Assembly (NCBI GenBank): GCA_020849765.1
Contig: JADLAY010000034.1
Span: forward strand, 248,001 to 312,000
Direction: 5' to 3'
DNA: 64,000 bases
DNA from: Anaerolineae bacterium
GTDB lineage: Bacteria > Chloroflexota > Anaerolineae > Aggregatilineales > Phototrophicaceae
A program made the translations under genes and the position numbers. Under the pieces are notes generated by a model. That model made no database searches, was not told the DNA's origin, and saw only the letters and a program-made list of their open reading frames with translations. Shown one piece after another: positions 8,176-17,259 of this stretch (positions are counted from its first letter, which is position 1; the number at the start of each line of letters is the position of its first letter).

Positions 8176-9393
8176 TCACAGATAGCCGTTGATGATCTCG
8201 ACCAGTTCGCGCGCGCGGTGACGCATGGTGTGCTGCTTGTGCACACGTGCGAAGGCTGCGGCGGCGATCCGCTTGCGCTCCATCTCGTTACCGAGCAGGA
8301 AACGATAGCGATCCATAGCTTCCTCCGCCGAACGGACGATCACGATCTCTTTGCCCGGCTCGAACCACGTGTCGACGCCCGCGTAGGGATTGCCGACGAT
8401 ACAGCAGCCCATGCTGGCGAGTTCGAACGGGCGCGACGACGACGACGCATGGACGCTGGCGTGGGCCATACGCGTGATGCACAGGTTGAGCTTGCTGCGA
8501 CAGGCGTATTCGCGCATCTTGTTGAAGCTGAGATAGGGTAGCGTCTCCGCGCGTCCCAACTGGCCGAGATTCTTGCCGCGGACGGCAAACCGAGACTCCG
8601 GCAATGCCTGGCTCGGCTGGGCGATCATGGCGTCGATCCACTGCTCGCGGTATTCACGCCCATGGCCGTAGAAGAACGCGTCGATATCCTGCGCCTCGAC
8701 ACGCGCCGGGCTGAAAACGTCGGTATCGACGCCGTAGAAGAGTGTGTGCACCTCGCGCGCGCCCAGCGCTTTCAGATACTGCATCCCCCCGGCGCTGTTG
8801 CTGATGAAGGCCGTGTACTCCGCCGGATCGGCGCCCTGGTAGATGCGAAAGCCGGAGTGGAAGCCGCGCATGTCCGGCAGGTTGGGCAGACTGGCGGGAA
8901 CGTCGCCATCGTAGTAGAAGATCGGCTTGCCATGTTTGCGGATCAACTCCGCAGGTACACCGACCAGTTGATTGAGCGGTATGGTCAGGAAGATGACGGC
9001 GTCGATGTCCGGCTCTTTGGTCAGCAGTTTGTCGAGATGCGACAGCCACAGCGGCGCGATCAACGACTGCGCCGCCTGGCGCACGAAGCGATCCGAACTG
9101 CTCTCCGCCGGCTCATCATCCGGCGCAGGCGTGGCCGTTGGTGCCGGGCGTGATCCACCACTCAGCTTGAGATTACGCGCCAGATCACGCGCCGACTTAA
9201 AGACATCGCCCTGCCACTTGGCGGGATTTGGTGCGGCGCGCCACCAGAGCGACTCAATCGCCGGCCCCTGGTACGGTGTGGCAATGACCTCGACACCAAC
9301 CTCGTAGAGCGCTTTCAAGAGCTGCCACCAGGCGGGTGTCGCGCTGAATGGCTGAGTCAGATCGAGGGAGGAGACGACGACAAGAATCTTCAT
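8176..9393 (-). CDS. Glycosyltransferase, CgeB/GT4-like
   Basis: The 405-residue protein starts at MKILVVVSSLDL, a Rossmann-type beta strand typical of GT-B glycosyltransferases. The frame is open for 42 more codons upstream but that part overlaps the endonuclease III gene. The C-terminal half contains SSSRPFELASMGCCIVGNPY (about 345-364), corresponding to the donor-sugar binding region of CgeB-like enzymes, then EPGKEIVIVRSAEEAMDRYRF. The start overlaps the nth stop by four bases (ATGA), so translation is coupled. The acceptor is unknown; envelope polysaccharide synthesis is plausible. Confidence 0.82.
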   Translation of the reverse strand: MKILVVVSSLDLTQPFSATPAWWQLLKALYEVGVEVIATPYQGPAIESLWWRAAPNPAKWQGDVFKSARDLARNLKLSGGSRPAPTATPAPDDEPAESSSDRFVRQAAQSLIAPLWLSHLDKLLTKEPDIDAVIFLTIPLNQLVGVPAELIRKHGKPIFYYDGDVPASLPNLPDMRGFHSGFRIYQGADPAEYTAFISNSAGGMQYLKALGAREVHTLFYGVDTDVFSPARVEAQDIDAFFYGHGREYREQWIDAMIAQPSQALPESRFAVRGKNLGQLGRAETLPYLSFNKMREYACRSKLNLCITRMAHASVHASSSSRPFELASMGCCIVGNPYAGVDTWFEPGKEIVIVRSAEEAMDRYRFLLGNEMERKRIAAAAFARVHKQHTMRHRARELVEIINGYL

Positions 9394-10064
9394 TTCACTG
9401 GTCTCTCGACACCAATCTTCGGGCACAGGTCGTTGACCGGGCAGATTTTGCACTTGGGATAGGTCGGAGCACAAATCGCCCGCCCAAAGCGCACCATCAG
9501 GCCATTCCAATGCGGCCACAGATCGCGCGGCAGCACGGTCTTGAGGATGTCGTTAGCTTTCGGCGGCTTCTTGGTCTCCACGGGGATGAGACCCAGGCGG
9601 ATGCCGATGCGCAGCACGTGCACATCGACGGTGATGTCTTCCGTGCGCCCGTAGCCGATAGCGAGCGTCAACACAGCCACCTTCCAGCCGACACCTTTGA
9701 GCTCGGTCAGCTCGTCGACGGTGTGCGGCACCTCGCCGCCGCGCTCGACCAGCTTCTGGCAGATGTCGCGCAGATAGGTGGCCTTGGCGGGCGCATAGTT
9801 GACGCGGCCAATCGTACGCAAAATCTGCGCGTCGCTCAGCTTGAGCATGTCGGCGGGGTTATCCGCCAGCGCAAACAGCGCCTGCGTCGCCGCAATCGTG
9901 TGTTCCTCACGCGTTTGCGCGCTCAACATGGCAGCGATCAAGGCCTTGAACGGCTGGCCAATGTAATACGAGAGCGCAGTCTGATCCCAATGGCCCTTCT
10001 CCGCCGCCTCGACGATCCGGTCATAGATTTCGCGCACACGCGCCTGTTCTTCGTTCGTCGTCAT
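9390..10064 (-). CDS. nth: Endonuclease III
   Basis: This 224-residue base-excision repair glycosylase/AP lyase removes oxidised pyrimidines. The helix-hairpin-helix LKGVGWKVA contains the catalytic Lys128, and the catalytic Asp147 is in VDVHV. The [4Fe-4S] cluster ligands are C198-x6-C205-x2-C208-x5-C214, exactly the family spacing. The start MTTNEEQ was chosen because residues further upstream in the open frame overlap the sulfatase gene and are not conserved. It is the first gene of a pair with the overlapping glycosyltransferase, which seems to be an operon of convenience rather than function. Confidence 0.93.
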   Translation of the reverse strand: MTTNEEQARVREIYDRIVEAAEKGHWDQTALSYYIGQPFKALIAAMLSAQTREEHTIAATQALFALADNPADMLKLSDAQILRTIGRVNYAPAKATYLRDICQKLVERGGEVPHTVDELTELKGVGWKVAVLTLAIGYGRTEDITVDVHVLRIGIRLGLIPVETKKPPKANDILKTVLPRDLWPHWNGLMVRFGRAICAPTYPKCKICPVNDLCPKIGVERPVK

Positions 10065-10077
10065 AAGATCGCAGCCC

Positions 10078-11616
10078 TCAGTCGACGTAACCGAGCGCAC
10101 GTAACTGTTCCAGCACTTCCTCGCTGATCTCGCGCGTCGCTGCGCTCTCCGTTTCCGGGCTGTGCAGGCCGGGGGCAAAAGCAGCCACCGTTTGCGCCAG
10201 TTTCTCGGCCAGCGCAGGCTGCTCGACCACCAGATTGTGCGTCTCGAACGGATCGGCAGCCACGTCATAGAGCGCTTCCGGGGTATCCCCGGCCATCATC
10301 AGCTTGTGATCGCCCTGGTAGACGCCGCGCCGCGTCAGGCGCAGGCGCAGCCGGTCGATCACTGCCGGATTGCGGTGTTCGAGCACGTGCAAGAAGATCC
10401 TGGGCGGGATCGCTTCGGTGAAGGCGAGCTCCGTTTCCGGATCGCCCCCGCGCACGGCATTGAGCAATGACCGCTCGTGTACGCTGTTGCCAGGGCTGCC
10501 CGTCTCGATCCCGGCCACATCCAGCAGCGTGTGGAAGATGCGCCGCGTCGACACGTTCTCGCTCACGTGGCCGCCGACCGGCACACGATCCGCACCGCGC
10601 ATGATCAGCGGCACGTGGACAAGCTCCTGATGGACGGCGAAGCTGTGGCCGAACAGATCGTGCTCGCCCAGGCCCTCGCCATGATCGGCCGCGATGATGA
10701 CGAAGGTGTTGTCGAGCGCCCCGCTCTTCTGCAAATGATCGAGCAGTTTGCCGAGTTGATCGTCCTGGGAGGCGATCTCGGCGTCATAAAAGGCGTTCAG
10801 CACTGCCTCTTGCCAGTCTTCCAGCGGCGGGTCGGGCGGGCTGGCCCAGGCCGCTGCATCAGCATTGAACCGGCTCATGAATTGATACGCACGCCGGTCG
10901 TTGCGCAGATCCGGCGCGACGCGATCTAGGTATTGCTGCGGCGGTTGGTACGGCAGATGCGACTGCATCAGGTTGAGGAAAGCGAACAGCGGCTGATCGG
11001 CACCACCGGCGAAGTACGTCCCCCAGTAATCGACCAGATCGCCGATCGACGCGACCGTGTTGCCCTTGAAGTTGATGTACTTCGACCAGATCGGCACCCA
11101 GGTCGGATGCAGCGATACGCGAAAGAGCCAGTCGCGTTGGGCGAACTGATTACCAACCCGACGCGCGAACGGTTGAAAGCGCTTCATCCACTCACGGTAG
11201 AGACGGCTGCGCTGGGCATCGGTGGGCCGCTGCGGCACGGCGCTGGCGTAGTTGTAGAACTCGGCGAAGCCGCGCTGCAAGCCGTGATCGAGCGCGCCGA
11301 CGAGCGGATTGTTGCAGAAGCCCACCGTATGATAGCCACCGAGCTGCAAGAGTTCTGCGGCAGTCGCGTAAGCGCCGGAGAGCACGCTGGTGCTCTGCGC
11401 GACCTGGTGCTCGCGCGGATAGACGCCGGTGAACATCGACGCATGGGACGGGATCGTCCACTGCGCCGGGGCCACCGCCCTTGCGAAGCGGGTTGCCTGG
11501 GCGGCGAAATCATCCAGTCTGGGCGAGGTGGGCAGCTTGTGTCCGTAGGTGCCGAGGCGGTCGCGGCGGAGTGTATCAAGGACAATGAACAGGATATTGG
11601 GCCGGGTTGGCGTCAT
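10078..11616 (-). CDS. Sulfatase-fold hydrolase (alkaline phosphatase superfamily)
   Basis: This 512-residue protein opens with the metal-binding strand NILFIVLDTLRRDRLGTYG (residues 7-25). It has the active-site region QWTIPSHASMFTG at 52-64 and a second metal motif AADHGEGLGEHDLFGHSF in the middle. In type I sulfatases the nucleophile is a Cys/Ser in C/S-x-P-x-R that becomes formylglycine. Here the aligned residue is Thr54 (TIPSH), as in phosphatase- or phosphotransferase-like relatives, so sulfate ester hydrolysis is not assured. There is no signal peptide. The end ...ALGYVD is typical of this subgroup. It is divergent from the amidase gene and 13 bases upstream of nth. Confidence 0.85.
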   Translation of the reverse strand: MTPTRPNILFIVLDTLRRDRLGTYGHKLPTSPRLDDFAAQATRFARAVAPAQWTIPSHASMFTGVYPREHQVAQSTSVLSGAYATAAELLQLGGYHTVGFCNNPLVGALDHGLQRGFAEFYNYASAVPQRPTDAQRSRLYREWMKRFQPFARRVGNQFAQRDWLFRVSLHPTWVPIWSKYINFKGNTVASIGDLVDYWGTYFAGGADQPLFAFLNLMQSHLPYQPPQQYLDRVAPDLRNDRRAYQFMSRFNADAAAWASPPDPPLEDWQEAVLNAFYDAEIASQDDQLGKLLDHLQKSGALDNTFVIIAADHGEGLGEHDLFGHSFAVHQELVHVPLIMRGADRVPVGGHVSENVSTRRIFHTLLDVAGIETGSPGNSVHERSLLNAVRGGDPETELAFTEAIPPRIFLHVLEHRNPAVIDRLRLRLTRRGVYQGDHKLMMAGDTPEALYDVAADPFETHNLVVEQPALAEKLAQTVAAFAPGLHSPETESAATREISEEVLEQLRALGYVD

Positions 11617-11701
11617 GACAGTTCCCTCATCAACCCCGGAATTGTAGCATGGTGCACGTTATACTCTGAGGCACATTTTGACGCTAAGGGATGTGGTGCC
11701 G

Positions 11702-12544
11702 ATGAATAATCTTCGCGTGGCCCTGGTGCAGGTCGCCTGGCTCGGCAGCCTGGAAGCGATGCAAGACCAGTATCGTGGGCTCGTGGCGGAAGCGAAAGGG
11801 CGTGGCGCGGCGCTCGTCTGCCTGCCGGAATTCTCACTGATTCCTTATTTTCCCGGCACGACCGACGCGGCAGGTTTTGAGTGGGCGGAGCCGCTCACGG
11901 GCGGCGTCTCCGAGCGCTTTTTCAGGGAGCTCGCGCACGAGCAATCGGTGACCATCATTAGCAGCCTGTTCGAGAAGACCCCCGACGGCGCGACCTACGA
12001 CACGGCGCTGATTCACGGCCCGGACGGACGTCTGATCGGCAGCACACGCAAGATTCACATCCCCTACGGCGAAGGCTACAACGAGACGAGCTTCTTCACA
12101 GGCTGGCATGAATACCCGGTCTTCGACATCGGTGCACTCAAGCTGGCGACGCCGACCTGTTATGATCAGTGGTTCCCGGAACTGGCGCGCATCTACACCC
12201 TCAACGGCGCGGAGTTCATCTTCTACCCGACGGCCATCGGCAGCGAGCCGACCGACCCGCAGATCGATACTGCCGAAAGCTGGCAGACGGTCATGCGCGG
12301 GCACGCCATTGCCAATGGCATCTACATCGGCGCGGCGAACCGCGTCGGCGTCGAAAACGGCGTCACCTTCTACGGCAGCAGCTTCGTCTGCGATCCGACC
12401 GGAAAGGTGCTGGCGCAGGCCGGTCGCGACACGACCGAGGTCATCACCGCGGATCTCGATGCGGGCACGTTCGAGCACTGGCGTGATTTGTTCCCGCTGC
12501 TCAAGCAGCGTCGGGGACCGCTCTATGGCCGCATCAGCGAGTAG
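11702..12544 (+). CDS. Nitrilase-superfamily amidase, N-carbamoylputrescine amidase-like
   Basis: The 280-residue C-N hydrolase has the full Glu-Lys-Cys triad: E43 in CLPEFSL, K117 in TRKIHIP and C153 in TPTCYDQWFPE. The stretch DQWFPELARIYTLNGAEFIF followed by YPTAIGSEP closely follows N-carbamoylputrescine amidases (AguB), which release putrescine, CO2 and ammonia from N-carbamoylputrescine. The start MNNLRVALVQ is preferred over an upstream ATG eight codons earlier because it begins the conserved first strand. No agmatine deiminase gene lies nearby, so pathway assignment is an inference from the active-site surroundings only. Confidence 0.87.
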   Translation: MNNLRVALVQVAWLGSLEAMQDQYRGLVAEAKGRGAALVCLPEFSLIPYFPGTTDAAGFEWAEPLTGGVSERFFRELAHEQSVTIISSLFEKTPDGATYDTALIHGPDGRLIGSTRKIHIPYGEGYNETSFFTGWHEYPVFDIGALKLATPTCYDQWFPELARIYTLNGAEFIFYPTAIGSEPTDPQIDTAESWQTVMRGHAIANGIYIGAANRVGVENGVTFYGSSFVCDPTGKVLAQAGRDTTEVITADLDAGTFEHWRDLFPLLKQRRGPLYGRISE

Positions 12545-12567
12545 AAAGCGAGCAGCGATTCACCTCG

Positions 12568-14673
12568 TCAGCCGACGTTGTAGGTGATCCAGTCGGCGTA
12601 CATGCCGCTCGTATTCGTCAGTTGGCGCACGTTGCCGCTTTCGATGTCGAGCAAGAATAGCTCGTCTTCGCCAGGTGCATCCGACGTGAACAGCAGGTAG
12701 CGCATGTCCGGGCTGAAGACCGCGCCCCATTCGTAACCGGGACCATCGTAGAAGAGCTGGCTATCACTGCCGTCAAGGCTCATCGTCACCAACGCGGCAT
12801 CACCCTCACCCATGGTTAAGTAGAGGATGCGATCGCCCTCCGGCGCGAGCACTGGCGACCAGTCGCGCACGTTGTTGGTCGTCAGCTTGATCGTTTCGCC
12901 CGTGCGCCGGTCGAGACGCATGACTTCCCACGTCTCGCCTTCGTTGGGCCGCCCGCCGGTGAAGATGATGTAGTGATCGTCATGGCTCCAACGAGGATGG
13001 CTGTTGCGCAGGCCGTCAGAATAGATCAGCGATAAGTCCGTGCCATCCGGGCGGATCTGGTACAGGTCGTGCGTGCCATCACCACGCGTATCCGACGAGA
13101 AGATGATCCAGCGCCCATCCGGCGACCACGACGGAATACGATCGGTCACGAAGTTGTTGGTCAACTGGCGCAGATTGTCGCCGTTGGTGTCCATCAGGTA
13201 GAGATCGTAATCGCCATCACGGTCGCTCACGAACACGATCTGCTGGCCGTCTGGCGACACCTGGGGGTACATATCGACCGATGGGTGCGAGGTCAGGCGC
13301 ACGTCTTCGTGCGTGCGCAGATTCATGCGGTAAAGATCGTAGTTGCCGTCGCGCTCGGCAAAGTAGATGATCAACGCATCCGGCAGCGCAACGTCACCAT
13401 CCGCCTGGGGCGTTTCGCGCACGCCGAGCGGCGCGATTTCCGACGGCGTCGCGATGGCGGGCAAGCTGGTTGGGCGGCCTTCAAGATCGCCCTCAAGATT
13501 GCCTGGCAGCGGCGTGATCGTCGGGCCGTCGACCGTCGCAATTGCGGTTGCCGCCGTCGCCGTCAGCGTTTGATCGACGATCTGCGCCTCGCGGTCGGCA
13601 TTCGTGATCAGGAGCGCGGCAATAGCCACGAGGACGATCAGTAAGCCGCAGCCAATCGCCCCACCGATGGAGATACTGAGCAGCAGATTGGTCACGCGGA
13701 AACGCCGCTTGCGCACCGGCGGCAGACTGCCTGACGGCTGCGACGGCGGGTAATAAACCGGCGGTGGCGGTGTGACCGGCGGATCGTCGTGTGGCAGGCG
13801 CACGCCGCCCGGCTCGGTATCGATCATGTAGACTTCGGACACATTTTGTGTGGCCGCCCTGTGCAGCGCATCCGCAAACTGCACCGCGTTGGCATAGCGG
13901 TCTTCGCGCCGCTTGCTCATCGCCCGGTAGATCACCTGCTCGAAGGCGGGCAAAATCTCCGGGTTGATGCTGCGCGGCGCGGGCGGCTGCTGCGTCACCT
14001 GCATGACGGCGATGCTGTACGGCGTGTCGCTCTCGAACGGGCGTCGCCCGGTCGCCATCTCGAACAGCATCACGCCGAGCGAATAGACGTCGCTGCGCCC
14101 GTCGATGTCCTGGCCCTGGGCTTGCTCCGGGCTCATGTAGCTCGGCGTGCCGACCACGCCCTGAGTCGTGATGCTGATGTTGGAGGGGTCGCCCAGAATC
14201 CGCGCGATGCCGAAGTCGGTCAGGTAGGCACCACCGTCGTCATCCATGAGCACGTTGCTCGGCTTGATGTCGCGGTGGAGCACGCTCTTGCTGTGGGCGT
14301 AATCGAGCGCAGGCGCGATCTGCGACATGATGCTGACGATGTCATCGACGAGCAGCGGCCCGTGCGCCAACATATCGTCGACCGATCCACCGGCCATGTA
14401 GCGCATGACGATGTAAGGCTGCCCGTCGAACTCGCCGTAGTCATGCACGGGCACGATGTTGCGATGTTCGAGCTTGGCGATGATTTTGACTTCGCGGTTG
14501 AAGCGCTGCAGATAAGTATCGTCGTGAAGAAACAAACGCGGTAGCACCTTGAGGGCCACGGTACGATTCATCGACACTTGATGCGCACGGTACACAGTCG
14601 CCATGCCGCCACGTCCGACGACATCGAGGATTTCGTAGCCGCCGATGGTTTGTCCGAGAAGCTCGTCGCTCAT
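12568..14673 (-). CDS. Transmembrane Ser/Thr protein kinase with TolB-like beta-propeller ectodomain
   Basis: This 701-residue receptor-like kinase has an N-terminal Hanks kinase with glycine loop GRGGMATV (20-27), Lys42 in LKVLP, catalytic HRDIKPSN (133-140), DFG (153-155) and the activation segment ending GTPSYMSPEQA. A Pro-rich linker (298-320) and basic RKRRFR precede one membrane helix (about 329-357). The outside part (about 430-701) consists of repeated TolB/WD40-like blades such as SPDGQQIVFVSDRDGDYDLY and SPDGRWIIFSSD. The propeller may sense an extracellular ligand and signal to the kinase. The start is the ATG; a TTG codon just upstream is less likely. No cognate phosphatase gene is adjacent. 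Confidence 0.92.
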   Translation of the reverse strand: MSDELLGQTIGGYEILDVVGRGGMATVYRAHQVSMNRTVALKVLPRLFLHDDTYLQRFNREVKIIAKLEHRNIVPVHDYGEFDGQPYIVMRYMAGGSVDDMLAHGPLLVDDIVSIMSQIAPALDYAHSKSVLHRDIKPSNVLMDDDGGAYLTDFGIARILGDPSNISITTQGVVGTPSYMSPEQAQGQDIDGRSDVYSLGVMLFEMATGRRPFESDTPYSIAVMQVTQQPPAPRSINPEILPAFEQVIYRAMSKRREDRYANAVQFADALHRAATQNVSEVYMIDTEPGGVRLPHDDPPVTPPPPVYYPPSQPSGSLPPVRKRRFRVTNLLLSISIGGAIGCGLLIVLVAIAALLITNADREAQIVDQTLTATAATAIATVDGPTITPLPGNLEGDLEGRPTSLPAIATPSEIAPLGVRETPQADGDVALPDALIIYFAERDGNYDLYRMNLRTHEDVRLTSHPSVDMYPQVSPDGQQIVFVSDRDGDYDLYLMDTNGDNLRQLTNNFVTDRIPSWSPDGRWIIFSSDTRGDGTHDLYQIRPDGTDLSLIYSDGLRNSHPRWSHDDHYIIFTGGRPNEGETWEVMRLDRRTGETIKLTTNNVRDWSPVLAPEGDRILYLTMGEGDAALVTMSLDGSDSQLFYDGPGYEWGAVFSPDMRYLLFTSDAPGEDELFLLDIESGNVRQLTNTSGMYADWITYNVG

Positions 14674-14710
14674 CAATTATCTGCTTGAGATGTCCCTACT
14701 TTATGTCGCG

Positions 14711-14739
14711 ATTATATGCTTCCGATCACGATTGGGCAA
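14711..14739 (-). promoter_or_regulatory. Predicted promoter of the Ser/Thr kinase gene
   Basis: On the minus strand TTGCCC (14739-14734) and a consensus TATAAT (14716-14711) are separated by 17 bases. It lies 38 bases ahead of the kinase start and inside the 167-base divergent region shared with the DinB-like operon. Confidence 0.65.
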
Positions 14740-14840
14740 TTAGCGCCTCCCCTATGACGTACCCGATGAAATTGGTTATGTGTGCAGAGTTGACGGCCAA
14801 TTATGCGCTACACTAGACGGGTCAACAGGAGGTAGTTTCA

Positions 14841-15335
14841 ATGAACCCGGTCGGTATGTTGAAGTACGCGCAGCAACGGGTCGTCGACGCGGTCAAGGAT
14901 TTGCCCGACCAGGATTGGGACACCCCTGGCGTTTGTGGATTCTGGTCGACCAAGCAGATCATCGGCCATTTAATCGGCTGGGAATACTATCTCGAAGAGT
15001 TCCTGGCGCCGTTTGCTGGGCAGCCGATCCCGACACCTCACATTGACGACTACAAAATCCTGGATGAAGATGCATACAACGATAAATACGGCACGTCGGC
15101 AGCCACGCGCACCCGTGCGGACTTGATGGAAGAATTCCAGGCAGTTTACGAACGTGTCGCGGCCCTCGCCCGTGCGATATCAAACGAAACCTGGCACCGA
15201 TTTGGGACACTGCCGTGGTCGGACAAGAACGATCTGGAAGACTTCATCGTCTACGGCTATTACGGCCACAAATACGAACATGCCGCGCAGATTGTTGTTT
15301 TTCGCGATAAGTTGAGCCAGCAAACGAAAGCCTGA
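14841..15335 (+). CDS. DinB-like / four-helix metal-binding domain protein
   Basis: The 164-residue all-helical protein has an excellent AGGAGG site about eight bases before the ATG. Family-like features are FWSTKQIIGHLIGWEYYLEEF (about 33-53), with a His in the position of a DinB metal ligand, and a late YGYYGHKYEHAAQIVVFRD (about 134-152) with two further His residues. DinB/YfiT-like proteins often bind a metal through three His and act in thiol transfer or maleylpyruvate-type reactions, but no specific reaction can be assigned. It is the first gene of a tight plus-strand operon; the next gene starts four bases after its stop. Confidence 0.75.
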   Translation: MNPVGMLKYAQQRVVDAVKDLPDQDWDTPGVCGFWSTKQIIGHLIGWEYYLEEFLAPFAGQPIPTPHIDDYKILDEDAYNDKYGTSAATRTRADLMEEFQAVYERVAALARAISNETWHRFGTLPWSDKNDLEDFIVYGYYGHKYEHAAQIVVFRDKLSQQTKA

Positions 15336-15339
15336 CGCC

Positions 15340-17259
15340 ATGAGCACATCCACCACCATTTCGCACGCGCTTGTGCTGCCCGACAAAGACTTCTTCGACT
15401 GGCTCCGCGCGGTCGACGCCTATACGAACGCTTTCGAACGGGTTGTCGTCGTGCGCTCGCCCGCAGGCAATGACCTCAACCGCTATCGCGACGTGACGGC
15501 GGTGCAAACGCCGGGCGTCTGGATCAATAACGATCCGGTCAGCCACATCCGGCGCGCGTATCCGAATGTCGTGCGCATCGACGTGCTCAGCGCTTCGTCG
15601 CCAGACGATCTGCGCGCCAAAGCGCAGACCCGCATCAATCAGAACGATCGCTTTGGCGCGCAAACGAACGACGGGCACATCCACGATCGTTTTGTCATCA
15701 TGTGGCCGAGCGATGCCCAACCGGCCCGCATCCTGCGCACGTTCAACGCCGACCTGGGCGATGGCCGCCGCAATGAGGGCATCGACGTTTTCACCGTGCC
15801 GGGCTCGAACGTGCGCGCCTCCGTCGCCGGGACGGTCAGCGGGATCGTGCGCCAGGCGTCAGCGCTCAACTACGGCGAATACGTGCAGATCTCGACCGTC
15901 TTCAACGGCCAGACGCACGTGCTGACGTACACCAATTTGCAGAGCATCCAGGTATCGCTCGGCGCAACCGTCAAGCAGGGCGACGTCATCGCTCAGGCGG
16001 CGGAGGCGTACAGCCGTCTGGTCGTGCAGCGCCCAGGCAGCGGCTTGAGCGGCTACATGCTGCCGGACGTCGTCAACCCGACCTCGATGATCTACTGGGA
16101 AACGCTGAAGCTGCGCCCGACCGTCGACGGCCTGCGCGTGCGTGAGCGCCCCGGCACCCAGTTCAAGGCACTCGGCCAGGTCTACGTGCTCGACACGCTG
16201 GAACCGCTGGAGATGCACGGGCGCGTCCTGGAGAAACTGGGCGAAACGGATAGCTGGATCAAAGTGCGCACGCCGAATCGCACTGAGGGCTACGTCGCCG
16301 CCTGGTTCTGCCAGACGATCCCGCCGGATTTGCTGACGGGCAACCTCAACGGCATGAACCTGGATCTGCGACACGTGCGCGGCGGCCCCAGCGCAGATCG
16401 CCTCGAGGGTCTCGGCTGGCTGCGGCTGCCCTACAAATCAACCCCCTCGCAGGGATTTCCGTCGCTCAACGATGCGCACAACTACTACCAGCCGCGGCTG
16501 GAAGCCTATGCGCGCGCCGGATTCAAGACGATGGTCATTCTGACGCATCAGACCTACGGCGAAGGCGCGGGCTACTACTGGCCGAGCATGTACGCCGAGG
16601 ATCGAGCGAAATGGCACCAGTTCGTGCCGCAGTTCGCCGCCGTCTGCGGCCAGATTGCCGCGCGCTATGCCAATCGCAGCGTCGTCACGGCCTACCAGAT
16701 CTGGAACGAGCAGGATACGCCGTTCGCGCTGGCCCAGGCTGCCGTGCCGATTCAGCCGGAAGATTACGCTTACATGCTGACGGAGTGCATCAAGGCGATT
16801 CGCGCGGTCGATCAGCAGGCGAAGATCATCACCGGCGGGCACATGAGCGGCCCCAGCACCGGCGGGACCTATGCCCGTGCGACGATTGCCGCCATGCCGG
16901 TCGGCATCCGCCCGGATGGTATTGCCTGCCATTCCTACGGGCGCGGCGCGCCGGATAGCCCGGAGCGCTTCAAGAACTTCGGCCTGATTGACGACGACAT
17001 CAATAGCTACGGCGCCATCCTGCGCAGCCAGCCGATCTGGATCACAGAGTACGGCGTGCTCGATCACCCGGAACTCCCGGCCAGCGAGGTCTCGGCTTAT
17101 GGCGTGAGCTTGATTCGCTATTTGCGGACGTACTTCCAGCGGCGTGTCTCGACCGCCATGTGGTATGCCTGGGCGGACGGCATGCACAACGGCTACGGCC
17201 TCGTCAATGAGAACGATCAGCCGAAACAGCCGCTGTACGACCAATACCGGCGCGCATGA
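15340..17259 (+). CDS. Multidomain protein: M23-like domain, SH3 domain and clan-A glycoside hydrolase
   Basis: In this 639-residue protein, residues about 145-225 look like a lysostaphin/M23-type beta domain (NEGIDVFTVPGSNVRASVAG, then GEYVQIST and VKQGDVIAQA). The usual zinc-binding HxxxD and HxH motifs are not evident, so it may only bind. Residues about 255-327 form an SH3b-like domain (GLRVRERPGTQFKALGQV; TEGYVAAWFCQ). Residues about 335-639 form a TIM-barrel glycosidase with acid/base E457 in YQIWNEQD and nucleophile E570 in WITEYGV, the clan GH-A arrangement. No signal peptide is visible, which is odd for a wall- or glycan-active enzyme. It overlaps the next gene by four bases. Confidence 0.82.
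   Translation: MSTSTTISHALVLPDKDFFDWLRAVDAYTNAFERVVVVRSPAGNDLNRYRDVTAVQTPGVWINNDPVSHIRRAYPNVVRIDVLSASSPDDLRAKAQTRINQNDRFGAQTNDGHIHDRFVIMWPSDAQPARILRTFNADLGDGRRNEGIDVFTVPGSNVRASVAGTVSGIVRQASALNYGEYVQISTVFNGQTHVLTYTNLQSIQVSLGATVKQGDVIAQAAEAYSRLVVQRPGSGLSGYMLPDVVNPTSMIYWETLKLRPTVDGLRVRERPGTQFKALGQVYVLDTLEPLEMHGRVLEKLGETDSWIKVRTPNRTEGYVAAWFCQTIPPDLLTGNLNGMNLDLRHVRGGPSADRLEGLGWLRLPYKSTPSQGFPSLNDAHNYYQPRLEAYARAGFKTMVILTHQTYGEGAGYYWPSMYAEDRAKWHQFVPQFAAVCGQIAARYANRSVVTAYQIWNEQDTPFALAQAAVPIQPEDYAYMLTECIKAIRAVDQQAKIITGGHMSGPSTGGTYARATIAAMPVGIRPDGIACHSYGRGAPDSPERFKNFGLIDDDINSYGAILRSQPIWITEYGVLDHPELPASEVSAYGVSLIRYLRTYFQRRVSTAMWYAWADGMHNGYGLVNENDQPKQPLYDQYRRA

Noticed and set aside
10933..11709. Plus-strand frame opposite the sulfatase-fold gene
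   Set aside because: Low-complexity Arg-rich shadow; overlaps a well-supported gene over its full length.
14780..14840. TTGACG followed by TACACT as promoter of the DinB-like operon
   Set aside because: The spacing is only 13 bases, too short for a sigma70 promoter; no better pair was found on the plus strand there.
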